Shown piece after piece: positions 10,001-17,645 of a stretch of 64,000 nt of DNA; position 1 is the first letter of the stretch, and every line of letters begins with the position of its first letter. Source of the DNA: Cryobacterium sp. SO1 (GTDB taxonomy: Bacteria; Actinomycetota; Actinomycetes; Actinomycetales; Microbacteriaceae); assembly GCF_004210215.2 (NCBI RefSeq), contig NZ_CP067394.1, forward strand, positions 3,224,001 to 3,288,000, in the 5' to 3' direction. Position numbers and translations under genes: made by a program. The notes under the pieces are model-generated. The model was given only the letters and a program-made list of their open reading frames with translations. It was not told the origin of the DNA and ran no database searches.

Positions 10001-12790
10001 GCGGATGGGGCGCCCAACGGCGCCAACATCGGCTTCAGCGTGACCGACGGAGAAGCGACAGTGTTCAGCTACGACCTGGCCAGCCACGTGCTCACCGTTG
10101 AGTCCGCCATCCAGCCGCTGGCCGGCACCGGGCAGCAGCGCGCCCATTGGATCGACGAGAAGACGCTGGCCTGGCCACGCGATCTGCTGCCGGTCAACGC
10201 CGACCCGGCCGACTTGGCCTACGCCCTGCACTCCTCGGCTGGCGCGTCGCTGACCGTTGCAGACGGAGCCGTGACCGGTGGCGACACCGTGGAACTCGGC
10301 TACGACAAGGCCGGGCTGACCGACGCGCAGAAGAAGGCGTTCCCCGCTCTGGCGGACTCCGTCGCACTCCGACCCGCCGACACGGACCGCGCCGCGGTCG
10401 AGCGCCTGCTCACAACCCAGTTGCAGGTCAGCCAGGCCGGCGCGGACGGTGTGCTCACCGCCCTCACCGGGGTGCAGTTGCCCGGCGTGCTCGACGACCT
10501 CTTCGCGGACGCCGCGGCCTCCCAGGCGCTCGGCGTCACCTGGTCGAAGAAACGACCGACGGTGTCGGTCTGGGCGCCGACGGCGCAGAAGGTGGACCTG
10601 CTCGTCTGGACCGCCGGCGACGCCGGCGAGCCCGAGCGGGTCGCCCTGAAGCGGCAGAAGGACGGCACTTGGTCGGCGACCGGCGCCAAGGGCTGGACCG
10701 ACGCATCCTTCGTGTTCGAGGTCACGGTGTTCGCACCCAGCACTGGCACCATCGAGGTGAACCAGGTCACCGACCCGTACTCGGTGGCGCTGACGACCAA
10801 CTCCACCCGTTCGGTGTTCGTCGACCTGGCGAACAAGGACTTCCGGCCCAAGACGTGGGAGAAGACCAAGGCTCCCATCATCGACAACCCCGTCGACCGG
10901 TCCATCTACGAACTGCACGTTCGGGACTTCTCGATCTCCGACGAGACCGTGCCGGAACCGCTCCGCGGCACCTACGGCGCGTTCGGCGTGGACAGCGCCG
11001 GCACCAAGCACCTGGCCGCGCTGGCGGATGCGGGGCTGAACACCGTGCACCTGCTGCCGACGTTCGACATCGCCACGATCGAGGAGGACCGCGCCAAGCA
11101 GGCCGTGCCGGCGTGTGATCTCGAATCGTTCGGTCCGGCCTCGCCGGAGCAGCAGGCCTGTGTGCAGGCCACCGCTGCCGCCGACGGCTTCAACTGGGGA
11201 TATGACCCGCTGCACTTCCAGGCATCCGAGGGGTCCTACGCGGTGAACCCGCGCGGCGGCGCCCGGGTGGCGGAGTTCCGCGACATGGTGGGTGCCCTGC
11301 ACGACGACGGCCTCCAGGTCGTTCTCGACAAGGTCTTCAACCACACCAACGCCAGCGGGCAGGCCGCCACCTCGGTGCTCGATCGGGTCGTACCCGGCTA
11401 CTACCACCGGCTGAACCCGCTCGGCGCGGTGGAAACATCCACCTGCTGCCAGAACGTGGCCACCGAACACCAGATGGCCGAGCGGCTGATGGTCGACTCC
11501 GTCGTGCTCTGGGCCCGCGAATACAAGGTCGACGGGTTCCGGTTCGACCTCATGGGTCACCACTCCACGGCGAACCTGCTCGAGGTGCGGGCGGCCCTCG
11601 ACAAGCTGACCGAGAAGGAGGACGGCGTAGACGGCAAGGCCGTCTACCTCTACGGCGAGGGCTGGAACTTCGGCGAGGTTGCCGACAACGCTCTTTTCGA
11701 GCAGGCGACGCAGGGTCAGCTCGGCGGCACCGGCATCGGCACCTTCAACGACAGGCTGCGTGACGCCGTGCACGGCGGAAGCCCCGTCGATGGCGGCACC
11801 GTGCAGCAGCAAGGTTTCGGCACCGGCCTGGGCACCGATCCCAACGGTGCGGCCATCAACGGCACCCCCGAGCAGGCGCTGGCGAAGCTGGCCCAGGCCA
11901 GCGACCTGGTGCGACTCGGCCTGGCCGCGAATCTGAGCGACTTCAGCTTCTTGACCGCCGACGGCAGCGTCAAGCGCGGTGACGAGCTGGACTACAACGG
12001 GTCGCCAGCCGGCTACGCCGACCAGCCGGCCGAGGTGATCAACTACGTCGACGCGCACGACAACGAGACGCTCTTCGACCTGCTCGCCCTCAAGATGCCG
12101 GCCGACTCGGCGATGACCGACCGGGTGCGGATGAACACCCTGTCCCTGGCCACCGCGACCCTGTCCCAGGCCCCGTCGCTCTGGCACGCCGGCACCGACC
12201 TGCTGCGCTCCAAGTCGCTCGACCGGGACAGCTACAACGCCGGCGACTGGTTCAACCGCATCGACTGGACCGGCCAGACGAACAACTTCGGGGTGGGGCT
12301 GCCGTCGGCGGGCTCCAACGAAGACAAGTGGGCCATCCAGCGCCCGTTGCTGGAGGACCCGGCGTTGGTGCCCACGCCGGCAGACATGGCTGCCGCGTCA
12401 AACCAGGCGCAGGACCTGCTCCGGCTCAAGCAGTCCACGAAGCTGTTCCGGCTCGGTAACGCCACGTTGATCAACCAGAAGCTGACCTTCCCGGCTAGCG
12501 GGCCGAACGGCGTCCCGGGTGTCGTTGTAATGCATATCGACGACACCGTCGGAAAGGACGTCGACCGTAAGCTGGACGGCCTGCTCACCGTGTTCAACGC
12601 CAGTCCCGAGCCCCAGACGATCCGTCTGGCCGACCTGGCCGGCACGACATTCGTGCTCAGCCGAATCCAGGCCACGGGTGCGGATGCCGTGGTCAAGACC
12701 ACGACCTGGGACACGGCGACGGGCACGGTGACGGTGCCTGCACGTACCGTGGCGGTACTGGTGGATGACCAGCACAAACGAGGCAAGTAG
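7046..12790 (+). CDS. Secreted amylopullulanase (alpha-amylase plus pullulanase)
   Basis: 1914 aa. A signal peptide (about residues 1-33, twin Arg then a hydrophobic core ending APVAAAAAT) is followed by an X25-like module, a first GH13 domain (D412 in FRID, E446 in FGEV, D516 in GNHD), a fibronectin-like stretch near 715-820, two more X25-like modules (about 825-1015), a CBM48-like region, and a second GH13 domain of pullulanase type (FNWGYDPLHF; D1501 in FRFD, E1538 in GEGW, D1672 in AHDN). The first domain should cut alpha-1,4 bonds and the second alpha-1,6 bonds of starch or pullulan outside the cell. The start was chosen at 7046 for its GGGGGAAG ribosome site; a GTG 39 nt upstream is less likely. 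No wall anchor is visible. It stands alone, with no sugar transporter beside it. Confidence 0.92.
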   Translation: MLTKRIAARRLLATIGSGAILASGLVFAPVAAAAATPTVALVGSLQTELGCGEDWAPACAATELVPTGTEGVWAAEFTLPAGSYDYKVALDDSWDVTYGLDGGADNIPVTIAGESTLRFSFDLAKKRVGLEALSLAGPYSEADASLATEPIRQPGSDEQFYFVMTDRFKDGDPTNNTAGLGSDPMVSGFDPTDKGFYNGGDLAGLRSSLDYIEGLGTSALWLTPSFMNNPVQGEGDNASAGYHGYWISDFTRIDPHLGTNAELEALIADAHARGIKVYFDIITNHTADLIDNAEKTYSYIDKAASPYTTAAGDAFDPADYAGTDEFPELDTTSFPYTPTVTPANADRKVPAWLNDPTKYHNRGDSTFEGESALDGDFSGLDDLMTEDPAVVNGFIDVYKTWVDLGIDGFRIDTVKHVNLEFWQTWSTAVRDYAHAQGKPDFFMFGEVYDADAAKTSPYVRDTDLSSVLDFGFQSQATSFAAGNSAKGLSQLYASDDRYTTPDSNAYALPTFLGNHDMGRIGSFLKNSDSPVQRDKLAHELMYLTRGQPVVYYGDEQGFAGSGGDKDARQSLFASQVSDYTDQPLITGETAGSVDRFGVDGPLYTHISALSALRAEHPALATGSQIERYTDTGAGVYAFSRVDRTEKVEHLVAVNNSADAKTVTVPTLTDGAAFSVLYGAGTAATATATGDLEVTVPALGSVVLVADRTVTAPTAATAITVAAPTAGAGVSGVSPVGATVDEGTWAETGFAWRVVGSPDWTPLGTAEDTTPRVFHDTMGLATGTLVEYRAVTTDAAGQRAAASTYASVGNTVALTEASTPTPALELVTVAGDLDSEIGCAGDWQPGCEAAKLTQRADGIYAGTFDLPAGTYEYKIAINGSWDVNYGAGGVPNGSNVSFTAPGGPVTFYFDPRNNFFQNTAQGPMVVAAGSFQEEAGCPADWKPDCLATWLQDIDGDGILTWSTSTLPTGSYEGKVAHNLGWDENYGADGAPNGANIGFSVTDGEATVFSYDLASHVLTVESAIQPLAGTGQQRAHWIDEKTLAWPRDLLPVNADPADLAYALHSSAGASLTVADGAVTGGDTVELGYDKAGLTDAQKKAFPALADSVALRPADTDRAAVERLLTTQLQVSQAGADGVLTALTGVQLPGVLDDLFADAAASQALGVTWSKKRPTVSVWAPTAQKVDLLVWTAGDAGEPERVALKRQKDGTWSATGAKGWTDASFVFEVTVFAPSTGTIEVNQVTDPYSVALTTNSTRSVFVDLANKDFRPKTWEKTKAPIIDNPVDRSIYELHVRDFSISDETVPEPLRGTYGAFGVDSAGTKHLAALADAGLNTVHLLPTFDIATIEEDRAKQAVPACDLESFGPASPEQQACVQATAAADGFNWGYDPLHFQASEGSYAVNPRGGARVAEFRDMVGALHDDGLQVVLDKVFNHTNASGQAATSVLDRVVPGYYHRLNPLGAVETSTCCQNVATEHQMAERLMVDSVVLWAREYKVDGFRFDLMGHHSTANLLEVRAALDKLTEKEDGVDGKAVYLYGEGWNFGEVADNALFEQATQGQLGGTGIGTFNDRLRDAVHGGSPVDGGTVQQQGFGTGLGTDPNGAAINGTPEQALAKLAQASDLVRLGLAANLSDFSFLTADGSVKRGDELDYNGSPAGYADQPAEVINYVDAHDNETLFDLLALKMPADSAMTDRVRMNTLSLATATLSQAPSLWHAGTDLLRSKSLDRDSYNAGDWFNRIDWTGQTNNFGVGLPSAGSNEDKWAIQRPLLEDPALVPTPADMAAASNQAQDLLRLKQSTKLFRLGNATLINQKLTFPASGPNGVPGVVVMHIDDTVGKDVDRKLDGLLTVFNASPEPQTIRLADLAGTTFVLSRIQATGADAVVKTTTWDTATGTVTVPARTVAVLVDDQHKRGK

Positions 12791-12869
12791 CCCGGTTCGG
12801 CCCGGCGGGTGCGGTGCCCAGAGCGGCAGCGCAGGCGCGGTGGACCCGACACCGGATTACGGTGGAACG

Positions 12870-13445
12870 ATGGACTTCGAAGTGCGCACCGAGAGGCTGG
12901 TGCTGCGGCGCTGGCTCGAAAGCGACCGCAAGCCGTTCGCCGTTCTCAACGCGGATTCCGAGGTGATGCGGTTCTTTCCAGCCTCGCTGACCCGCGAGCA
13001 GAGCGACGACCTCGCCGCCCGCGCCGATGCGCTCTTCGACGTGCACGGCTTCGGGTTGTGGGCGCTCGAACGTGGAGACACCGGCGAGTTCATCGGCTTC
13101 ACCGGGCTCGCGCCCATGCTCGAGGGCATCCCGGGGTCCGACGGGGTCGAGGTGGGCTGGCGGCTGGCGCGCGCAGCCTGGGGGCGGGGTTTCGCGACCG
13201 AGGCCGCCGCGGCCGCTCTCTCGTGGGCGTTCACCGAACTGGCGCTGGCCGAGGTGAACTCGATCACCGCCGTTCTCAACATCCGTTCACGCCGGGTGAT
13301 GGAGCGGCTGGGGATGCGGCCAGCCGGGGAGTTCGAGCATCCCCGGCTCTCCCCCGCATCGCCGCTCCGGCCACACGTTCGCTACCTACTCACCGGTCCG
13401 CACCAACCCGGCCGGCCGACACAGGGCCCCGTCACCGGCCGGTAA
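12870..13445 (+). CDS. GNAT family N-acetyltransferase (RimJ/RimL type)
   Basis: 191 aa. It starts MDFEVRTERLVLRRW, typical of the RimJ/RimL-like GNAT group, and has the acetyl-CoA motif EVGWRLARAAWGRGFATEAA, then IRSRRVMERLGMR. It probably acetylates an amino group using acetyl-CoA; the acceptor is unknown. TACGGT at 12858-12863 lies 6 nt before the ATG, so the transcript may be leaderless, though GGTGGA also resembles a ribosome site. No partner gene. Confidence 0.85.
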   Translation: MDFEVRTERLVLRRWLESDRKPFAVLNADSEVMRFFPASLTREQSDDLAARADALFDVHGFGLWALERGDTGEFIGFTGLAPMLEGIPGSDGVEVGWRLARAAWGRGFATEAAAAALSWAFTELALAEVNSITAVLNIRSRRVMERLGMRPAGEFEHPRLSPASPLRPHVRYLLTGPHQPGRPTQGPVTGR

Positions 13446-13544
13446 GAATTCGCTCAGCGAGCATTCAGAATAACGGTTCTACGATTGTTCGGTGCGTTTC
13501 GGCCCGCGTCCAGCGCACGCCGACGACCGATGAGAGGTACAAAA

Positions 13545-14441
13545 TTGTCCGCTGACCAGTACACCTTCGAAGACCCGTCCAAAAAATATGCTCACATCGA
13601 CACCACCTTGCAGTCCCAGAAAGGCTCGGGGTTGGATGCCCAGTTGAACGAAACCGCCGACCGCGGCGAGACCTCCTACCGGGGGACCGGTCGTTTGACC
13701 GGCCGCAAGGCCCTCGTCACCGGTGGCGACTCCGGCATCGGTGCCGCCGTGGCCATCGCGTTCGCCCGCGAGGGAGCGGATGTTGCCATCTCTTACCTCC
13801 CCGAAGAAGAGGAGGACGCACAGAAGATCGTCACCCTCATCGAAGAAGCCGGCCGCACCGCCGTTGCCCTGCCCGGTGACCTCACCGACGCGGCGTTCTG
13901 CCGGAAGATCATCTCCGATACCGTGGCTGGACTCGGCGGCCTGGACATCCTGGTGAACAACGCCGGCAAGCAGCAGCATGTGGAGGATCTGCTGGAACTC
14001 ACCGACGAGCAGTTCGACGAAACCTTCAAGACCAACGTGTACGCGATGTTCTGGCTGACCAAGGCGGCCCTGCCGCACCTCAAGCCGGGCTCGACCATCA
14101 TCAACACCACGTCGATCCAGGCCTACTCCCCTTCAGAGAACCTGGTCGACTACGCCTCCACGAAGGCCACCATCAACGCGTTCACCAAGGCGCTCGGTCA
14201 GCAGCTGGCGCCGAAGGGCATCCGGGTCAATGCCGTGGCGCCCGGACCGATCTGGACGCCGCTGCAGACCGCGGGCGGCCAGCCCACCGAGGAGCTGCCC
14301 GAGTTCGGCGAGCAGACCCCGCTGGGGCGTCCCGGCCAGCCTGCCGAGCTGGCCCCGGCCTACGTCTTCCTGGCATCGGGCGAATCCAGCTACGTCATCG
14401 GCGAGACCCTGAACGTCAACGGCGGCATGCCAACTCCGTAA
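13545..14441 (+). CDS. SDR family oxidoreductase (general-stress type)
   Basis: 298 aa. An N-terminal extension of about 45 residues precedes the Rossmann motif VTGGDSGIGAAVA; then NNAG, and the catalytic Tyr and Lys in DYASTKATINAF. The extension and the sequence resemble the YhdF/YgfF/GsiB-linked stress dehydrogenases found in Bacillus and actinobacteria. It is probably an NAD(P)-dependent alcohol or sugar dehydrogenase. I chose the TTG at 13545 because GAGAGG lies 7 nt upstream; an ATG at 13530 is possible. A strong terminator follows. Confidence 0.85.
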   Translation: MSADQYTFEDPSKKYAHIDTTLQSQKGSGLDAQLNETADRGETSYRGTGRLTGRKALVTGGDSGIGAAVAIAFAREGADVAISYLPEEEEDAQKIVTLIEEAGRTAVALPGDLTDAAFCRKIISDTVAGLGGLDILVNNAGKQQHVEDLLELTDEQFDETFKTNVYAMFWLTKAALPHLKPGSTIINTTSIQAYSPSENLVDYASTKATINAFTKALGQQLAPKGIRVNAVAPGPIWTPLQTAGGQPTEELPEFGEQTPLGRPGQPAELAPAYVFLASGESSYVIGETLNVNGGMPTP

Positions 14442-14459
14442 CTCCAAAGACGCGGATGC

Positions 14460-14495
14460 GGGCGGGCGGGATGATTCCCGCCCGCCCACTCTTTT
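14460..14495 (+). terminator. Intrinsic terminator after the SDR gene
   Basis: GGGCGGGCGGG (14460-14470), loop ATGATT, CCCGCCCGCCC (14477-14487): a perfect 11-bp stem followed by CTCTTTT. It closes the SDR transcript and separates it from the heliorhodopsin relic. Confidence 0.85.
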
Positions 14496-14513
14496 GTCAC
14501 AGACCGGTTTCTC

Positions 14514-14627
14514 GGTGTCGAGGGGAATGTTGAGGCTCATCGCCAGCCACGGCGTGATGCCGACGAGCGATCCGAACCAAAACGGGCCGGCCACCGAGTA
14601 CTCCGCCCACCGGAATCGATTGATGCC
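14514..14627 (-). pseudogene. Heliorhodopsin gene relic with internal deletion
   Basis: Reading the minus strand from 14627 gives GINRFRWAEYSV, joined directly to AGPFWFGSLVGITPWLAM and SLNIPLDT. Both pieces match the intact heliorhodopsin at 16842-17645 (GINRFRWAEYSV at residues 114-125, APFWFGSLVGITPWVAM from 177), but the 50 or so residues between them are gone, in frame. Nucleotide identity to the intact gene is roughly 85-89% by hand count, with many differences at third positions. There is no usable start, N-terminus or retinal-binding lysine. It is the remains of a divergent second copy in inverted orientation. The rest of 14496-14685 has no gene. Confidence 0.8.
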
Positions 14628-14685
14628 GCACCCCCACTCGCAGAGTATTCTCGCGGGCTCGACTGGCGGAGGACTGAGGCGGTCG

Positions 14686-15285
14686 CTAGTCGAGCTCAGT
14701 CGTCAGTGCAAGCTCGATCGTCCTCGAAATCAGCTCTAACTGAGCCGCTTTGTCGAGGTCACCCCATTCGGCCTCAATGTCGAGCATCTCGTGCACGAAC
14801 GTCAGCCCGGTGACGACCGCAGCGAGCAGGGCAGCGCGTTCCTTCGGGCGGGAGAGCCCAAGTTCGGTGATCATCGGTAGCAGCGTACGGCTCAGAAACA
14901 CGCTCCGGATGTGCGACACTGACTCCGGCTTCGAACTGGCGGCCCGCATGACAGCGAGTATGTTGCTGGTCTCGGGAGACTTGATCGATTCCACGATCCT
15001 CTGCGCGAGCATCTGCGCCGCCTTGTCCCGCGGCATCGCTGCGAGAAGCTTCGGCGTGTCAGACGCATCCTCACTGGGCTTGGGCATGCACGCCATGAAC
15101 AGCTGCTCTTTGGTCGAGAAGAAGTAGATGACGAGGCTCGGGTCCACCCCTGCCCGCTCCGCGATGAGTCGAATCGTCGTGCGCTGGTAGCCGTGCTCGG
15201 CAAAGAGCGCGCGCGCAGCACTCAGCACGTCTTCTCGGCTCTCGCTCGAGCCCGAGCGTCGACCAACGCGTGTGGTTTTCATCAT
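14686..15285 (-). CDS. TetR family regulator, divergent from the efflux/heliorhodopsin genes
   Basis: 199 aa from the ATG at 15285. The N-terminal helix-turn-helix reads TTIRLIAERAGVDPSLVIYF, a standard TetR DNA-binding domain; the C-terminal ligand domain is unspecific. It is divergently placed 90 bp from the MFS gene, the usual layout for a local repressor of a drug pump. A palindrome inside the MFS promoter is a likely operator. A second, ruined TetR N-terminus with nearly the same helix (AGVDPSLVI) is at 18698-18835. Starts further upstream (to 15351) are possible but would cover the promoter. Confidence 0.88.
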   Translation of the reverse strand: MMKTTRVGRRSGSSESREDVLSAARALFAEHGYQRTTIRLIAERAGVDPSLVIYFFSTKEQLFMACMPKPSEDASDTPKLLAAMPRDKAAQMLAQRIVESIKSPETSNILAVMRAASSKPESVSHIRSVFLSRTLLPMITELGLSRPKERAALLAAVVTGLTFVHEMLDIEAEWGDLDKAAQLELISRTIELALTTELD

Positions 15286-15309
15286 CCCGATCCGTGTTCG
15301 GCGGCCTAC

Positions 15310-15338
15310 TTGACACCTGTTACAGGCTAGTTTACTCT
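15310..15338 (+). promoter_or_regulatory. MFS-heliorhodopsin promoter with palindromic operator
   Basis: TTGACA (15310-15315), a 17-nt spacer, and TACTCT (15333-15338) form a clear promoter. The spacer holds the perfect palindrome CCTGTTACAGG (15316-15326), well placed for steric repression. The adjacent TetR protein is the obvious candidate binder; this is inferred. Confidence 0.65.
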
Positions 15339-15375
15339 CTAAATTCACCACCCATTGAATTAGGATGCCGATCTC

Positions 15376-16842
15376 ATGACCACCGACGCTCCCGAGGAAA
15401 TCCGGCTCGACTCCTCACTGCCCTCACCGGATCGGTTTCGGTGGCGTGCACTCGTGGTCATCGCTCTGGCGCAGCTCATGGTGGTGCTCGACGGCTCGAT
15501 CGTGAACATCGCCCTGCCGTCAATCCAGAACGAGTTGGGGATCTCCGACACCGACCGGCAATGGATCGTGACGGCATACACACTCGCGTTCGGCAGCCTG
15601 CTGCTGCTCGGAGGACGCGTCGCCGACTACTCGGGCCGCAAGCGGATGTTCGTCATCGGCCTCATCGGATTCGCCCTTGCATCCGCTTTGGGCGGGCTCG
15701 CGCCCAATGCCGCGACGCTCTTCGCATCCCGCGGCCTGCAGGGCCTGTTCGCCGCTCTGCTGGCGCCCGCCGCCCTCTCCCTGATCAGCGTCACGTTCAC
15801 AAACCCACACGAGCGCGCACGAGCATTCGGCGTCTACGGCGCGATTGCGGGGGGTGGGGCGGCGATCGGCTTGATCATGGGGGGCCTACTCACCGAGTAC
15901 GCAGATTGGCGCTGGTGCTTGCTGGTCAATGTGCCGATCGCACTCGTCGCTGTAATCCTCGCCGTGCTGTTCGTGACAGAGTCGCGCAACGAAGGACGCG
16001 CCCGGTATGACATCCCAGGCGCGATCACGGCCACTGTTGGCCTATTCAGCCTCGTGTTCGGAATCACCCAGGCCGAGAATTCGGGATGGGGAAGCGCGAC
16101 CACCATCGGATTCCTAGCCCTGGCCGCCGGCCTGCTCGTCGCTTTCGTCCTCATCCAAGCGCGTTCTGCAAGCCCCATGCTCCCCCTGCGCCTCGTGAAG
16201 AATCGAGTCCGCGGGGCCGCCTATCTGGCCGCCTTCTTCGTCGGCATCGCGGGGCTGTCGTTCTTCCTCTTCATTTCCTACTTCTTACAGCTGGTGCTCG
16301 CGTTCACACCTCTGCAGACGGGCCTCGGCTTCCTGCCATTCTCCGGCGGCGTGATCGTCAGCGCCACCGTCGCGAGCCGGCTGCTTCCACGGATCGGCCC
16401 TCGATTCATCACCTTCACGGGCTTCATCCTGATGGCGGTGGCAATGTTCGCCTTCTCCCAACTGACCGTGACAAGCCAGTACGCGTCAGCGGTGCTCCCG
16501 TTCATCATCATCGCGAGCCTCGGCTTCGGCCTGATTTTTGTTCCGCTCTCATCATCGGCACTTCACGGCGTCGACAACAACGACAGCGGCATCGCCGCGG
16601 CAACCCTCAACACGAGTCAGCAGATCGGCGGAACGATCGGGATAGCGGCACTCAACACCCTCGCCGCCTCGATCACGATGGACTACATCGCCCACAACGG
16701 TCTGCAATCCCCGAACGCCGAAGCGCTCATCGCCGGACTCACGCCGGCGTTCACCGTGAGCTCCGCCGTCCTCTTACTCATGGGCATCGCCTGGGTGCTC
16801 ATCATCGGAAAACAAGACATCCCCACTAAGGAGAAGAAGTAA
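15376..16842 (+). CDS. MFS transporter, DHA2 (14-TM) drug efflux type
   Basis: 488 aa with about 14 hydrophobic segments. DGSIVNIALPSIQNELG in TM1 and GGRVADYSGRKRMF in loop 2-3 (motif A) place it in the DHA2/EmrB-QacA drug:proton antiporters. Substrate unknown. The stop TAA overlaps the heliorhodopsin ATG by one base (TAATG), so the two membrane proteins are translated together. The promoter upstream holds a palindrome likely bound by the divergent TetR. A four-codon frame starting at 15365 ends across the start codon; its role, if any, is unclear. Confidence 0.93.
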   Translation: MTTDAPEEIRLDSSLPSPDRFRWRALVVIALAQLMVVLDGSIVNIALPSIQNELGISDTDRQWIVTAYTLAFGSLLLLGGRVADYSGRKRMFVIGLIGFALASALGGLAPNAATLFASRGLQGLFAALLAPAALSLISVTFTNPHERARAFGVYGAIAGGGAAIGLIMGGLLTEYADWRWCLLVNVPIALVAVILAVLFVTESRNEGRARYDIPGAITATVGLFSLVFGITQAENSGWGSATTIGFLALAAGLLVAFVLIQARSASPMLPLRLVKNRVRGAAYLAAFFVGIAGLSFFLFISYFLQLVLAFTPLQTGLGFLPFSGGVIVSATVASRLLPRIGPRFITFTGFILMAVAMFAFSQLTVTSQYASAVLPFIIIASLGFGLIFVPLSSSALHGVDNNDSGIAAATLNTSQQIGGTIGIAALNTLAASITMDYIAHNGLQSPNAEALIAGLTPAFTVSSAVLLLMGIAWVLIIGKQDIPTKEKK

Positions 16843-17645
16843 TGACAATGACCAGTACAACAACGCCGATGGCGACAGGAGTGACTCCCGAGCGTCTCCG
16901 AGGTCTTCGACGCTGGAATATCGGGCTCGCCATCATCCACCTCGGTTCCGCCGCCGTCATCCTGTTCCTCACGAACGACTTCTCGATCCCGGTTCTCGCT
17001 TCGTTCATCGACGGCGCTCCCGGATCCGGCGAGGGAGGCGGAGCAACAGCGCTCGTCACATCGGACTTGTTCAACGTGACGATCGGATACGTCGTCGGCG
17101 CCTTCCTCGCCCTGGCCGGCATCGACCACTTGCTGACAGCGACGATCGGGCGCCGAATCTACGAACGCGACCTCGGCCGCGGCATCAACCGATTCCGGTG
17201 GGCCGAATACTCCGTGAGCGCCACATTGATGGTCCTCGTGATCGCACTGTACTGGGGAGTTACGACGATCAACGCGCTGGTCGTGATCGCCGGCGCCAAC
17301 GTCGCGATGATCCTCTTCGGCTACCTGCAGGAGCGCATGAACCCGCCCGGGCGAACATCCACCACCATGGCCCCGTTCTGGTTCGGCTCTCTCGTCGGAA
17401 TCACGCCGTGGGTCGCGATGGCCCTCAACATTCCCCTGTACACCGACGCACCCGAGTACATCTTCGTCATCTTGGCTGTCCAGGGAGTCTTCTTCTTCTG
17501 TTTCGGGCTCACTCAGTGGTTGCAGTACAAGGAAATCGGCCCCTGGGCCAACTATGCATTCGGAGAGAAGACCTACCTCGTCCTCAGCCTCGCCGCGAAG
17601 TCTCTGCTCGCATGGAATGTCTTCTTGGTGTCGCTGATCAGTTAG
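16842..17645 (+). CDS. Heliorhodopsin
   Basis: 267 aa, seven hydrophobic segments. TM3 carries NRFRWAEYSVSATLM with the Schiff-base counterion E122; TM7 carries SLAAKSLLAWNVF with the retinal-binding lysine K253. The Glu-Lys spacing (131) is close to that of heliorhodopsin 48C12 (E107, K241). The motif WFGSLVGITPW is also typical. Heliorhodopsins bind retinal with N-terminus inside, do not pump ions in most cases tested, have slow photocycles and are thought to be light sensors or enzyme modulators. Here the gene is coupled to a drug transporter (1-nt overlap, AAGGAG site) and overlaps a convergent SDR by 4 nt. No retinal synthesis gene is in the window. Confidence 0.93.
   Translation: MTMTSTTTPMATGVTPERLRGLRRWNIGLAIIHLGSAAVILFLTNDFSIPVLASFIDGAPGSGEGGGATALVTSDLFNVTIGYVVGAFLALAGIDHLLTATIGRRIYERDLGRGINRFRWAEYSVSATLMVLVIALYWGVTTINALVVIAGANVAMILFGYLQERMNPPGRTSTTMAPFWFGSLVGITPWVAMALNIPLYTDAPEYIFVILAVQGVFFFCFGLTQWLQYKEIGPWANYAFGEKTYLVLSLAAKSLLAWNVFLVSLIS

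Noticed and set aside
14442..14685. Functional small membrane protein from the heliorhodopsin-like fragment
   Set aside because: The two conserved pieces are joined by deletion, the frame upstream has no start with a ribosome site, and the seven-helix fold cannot form.
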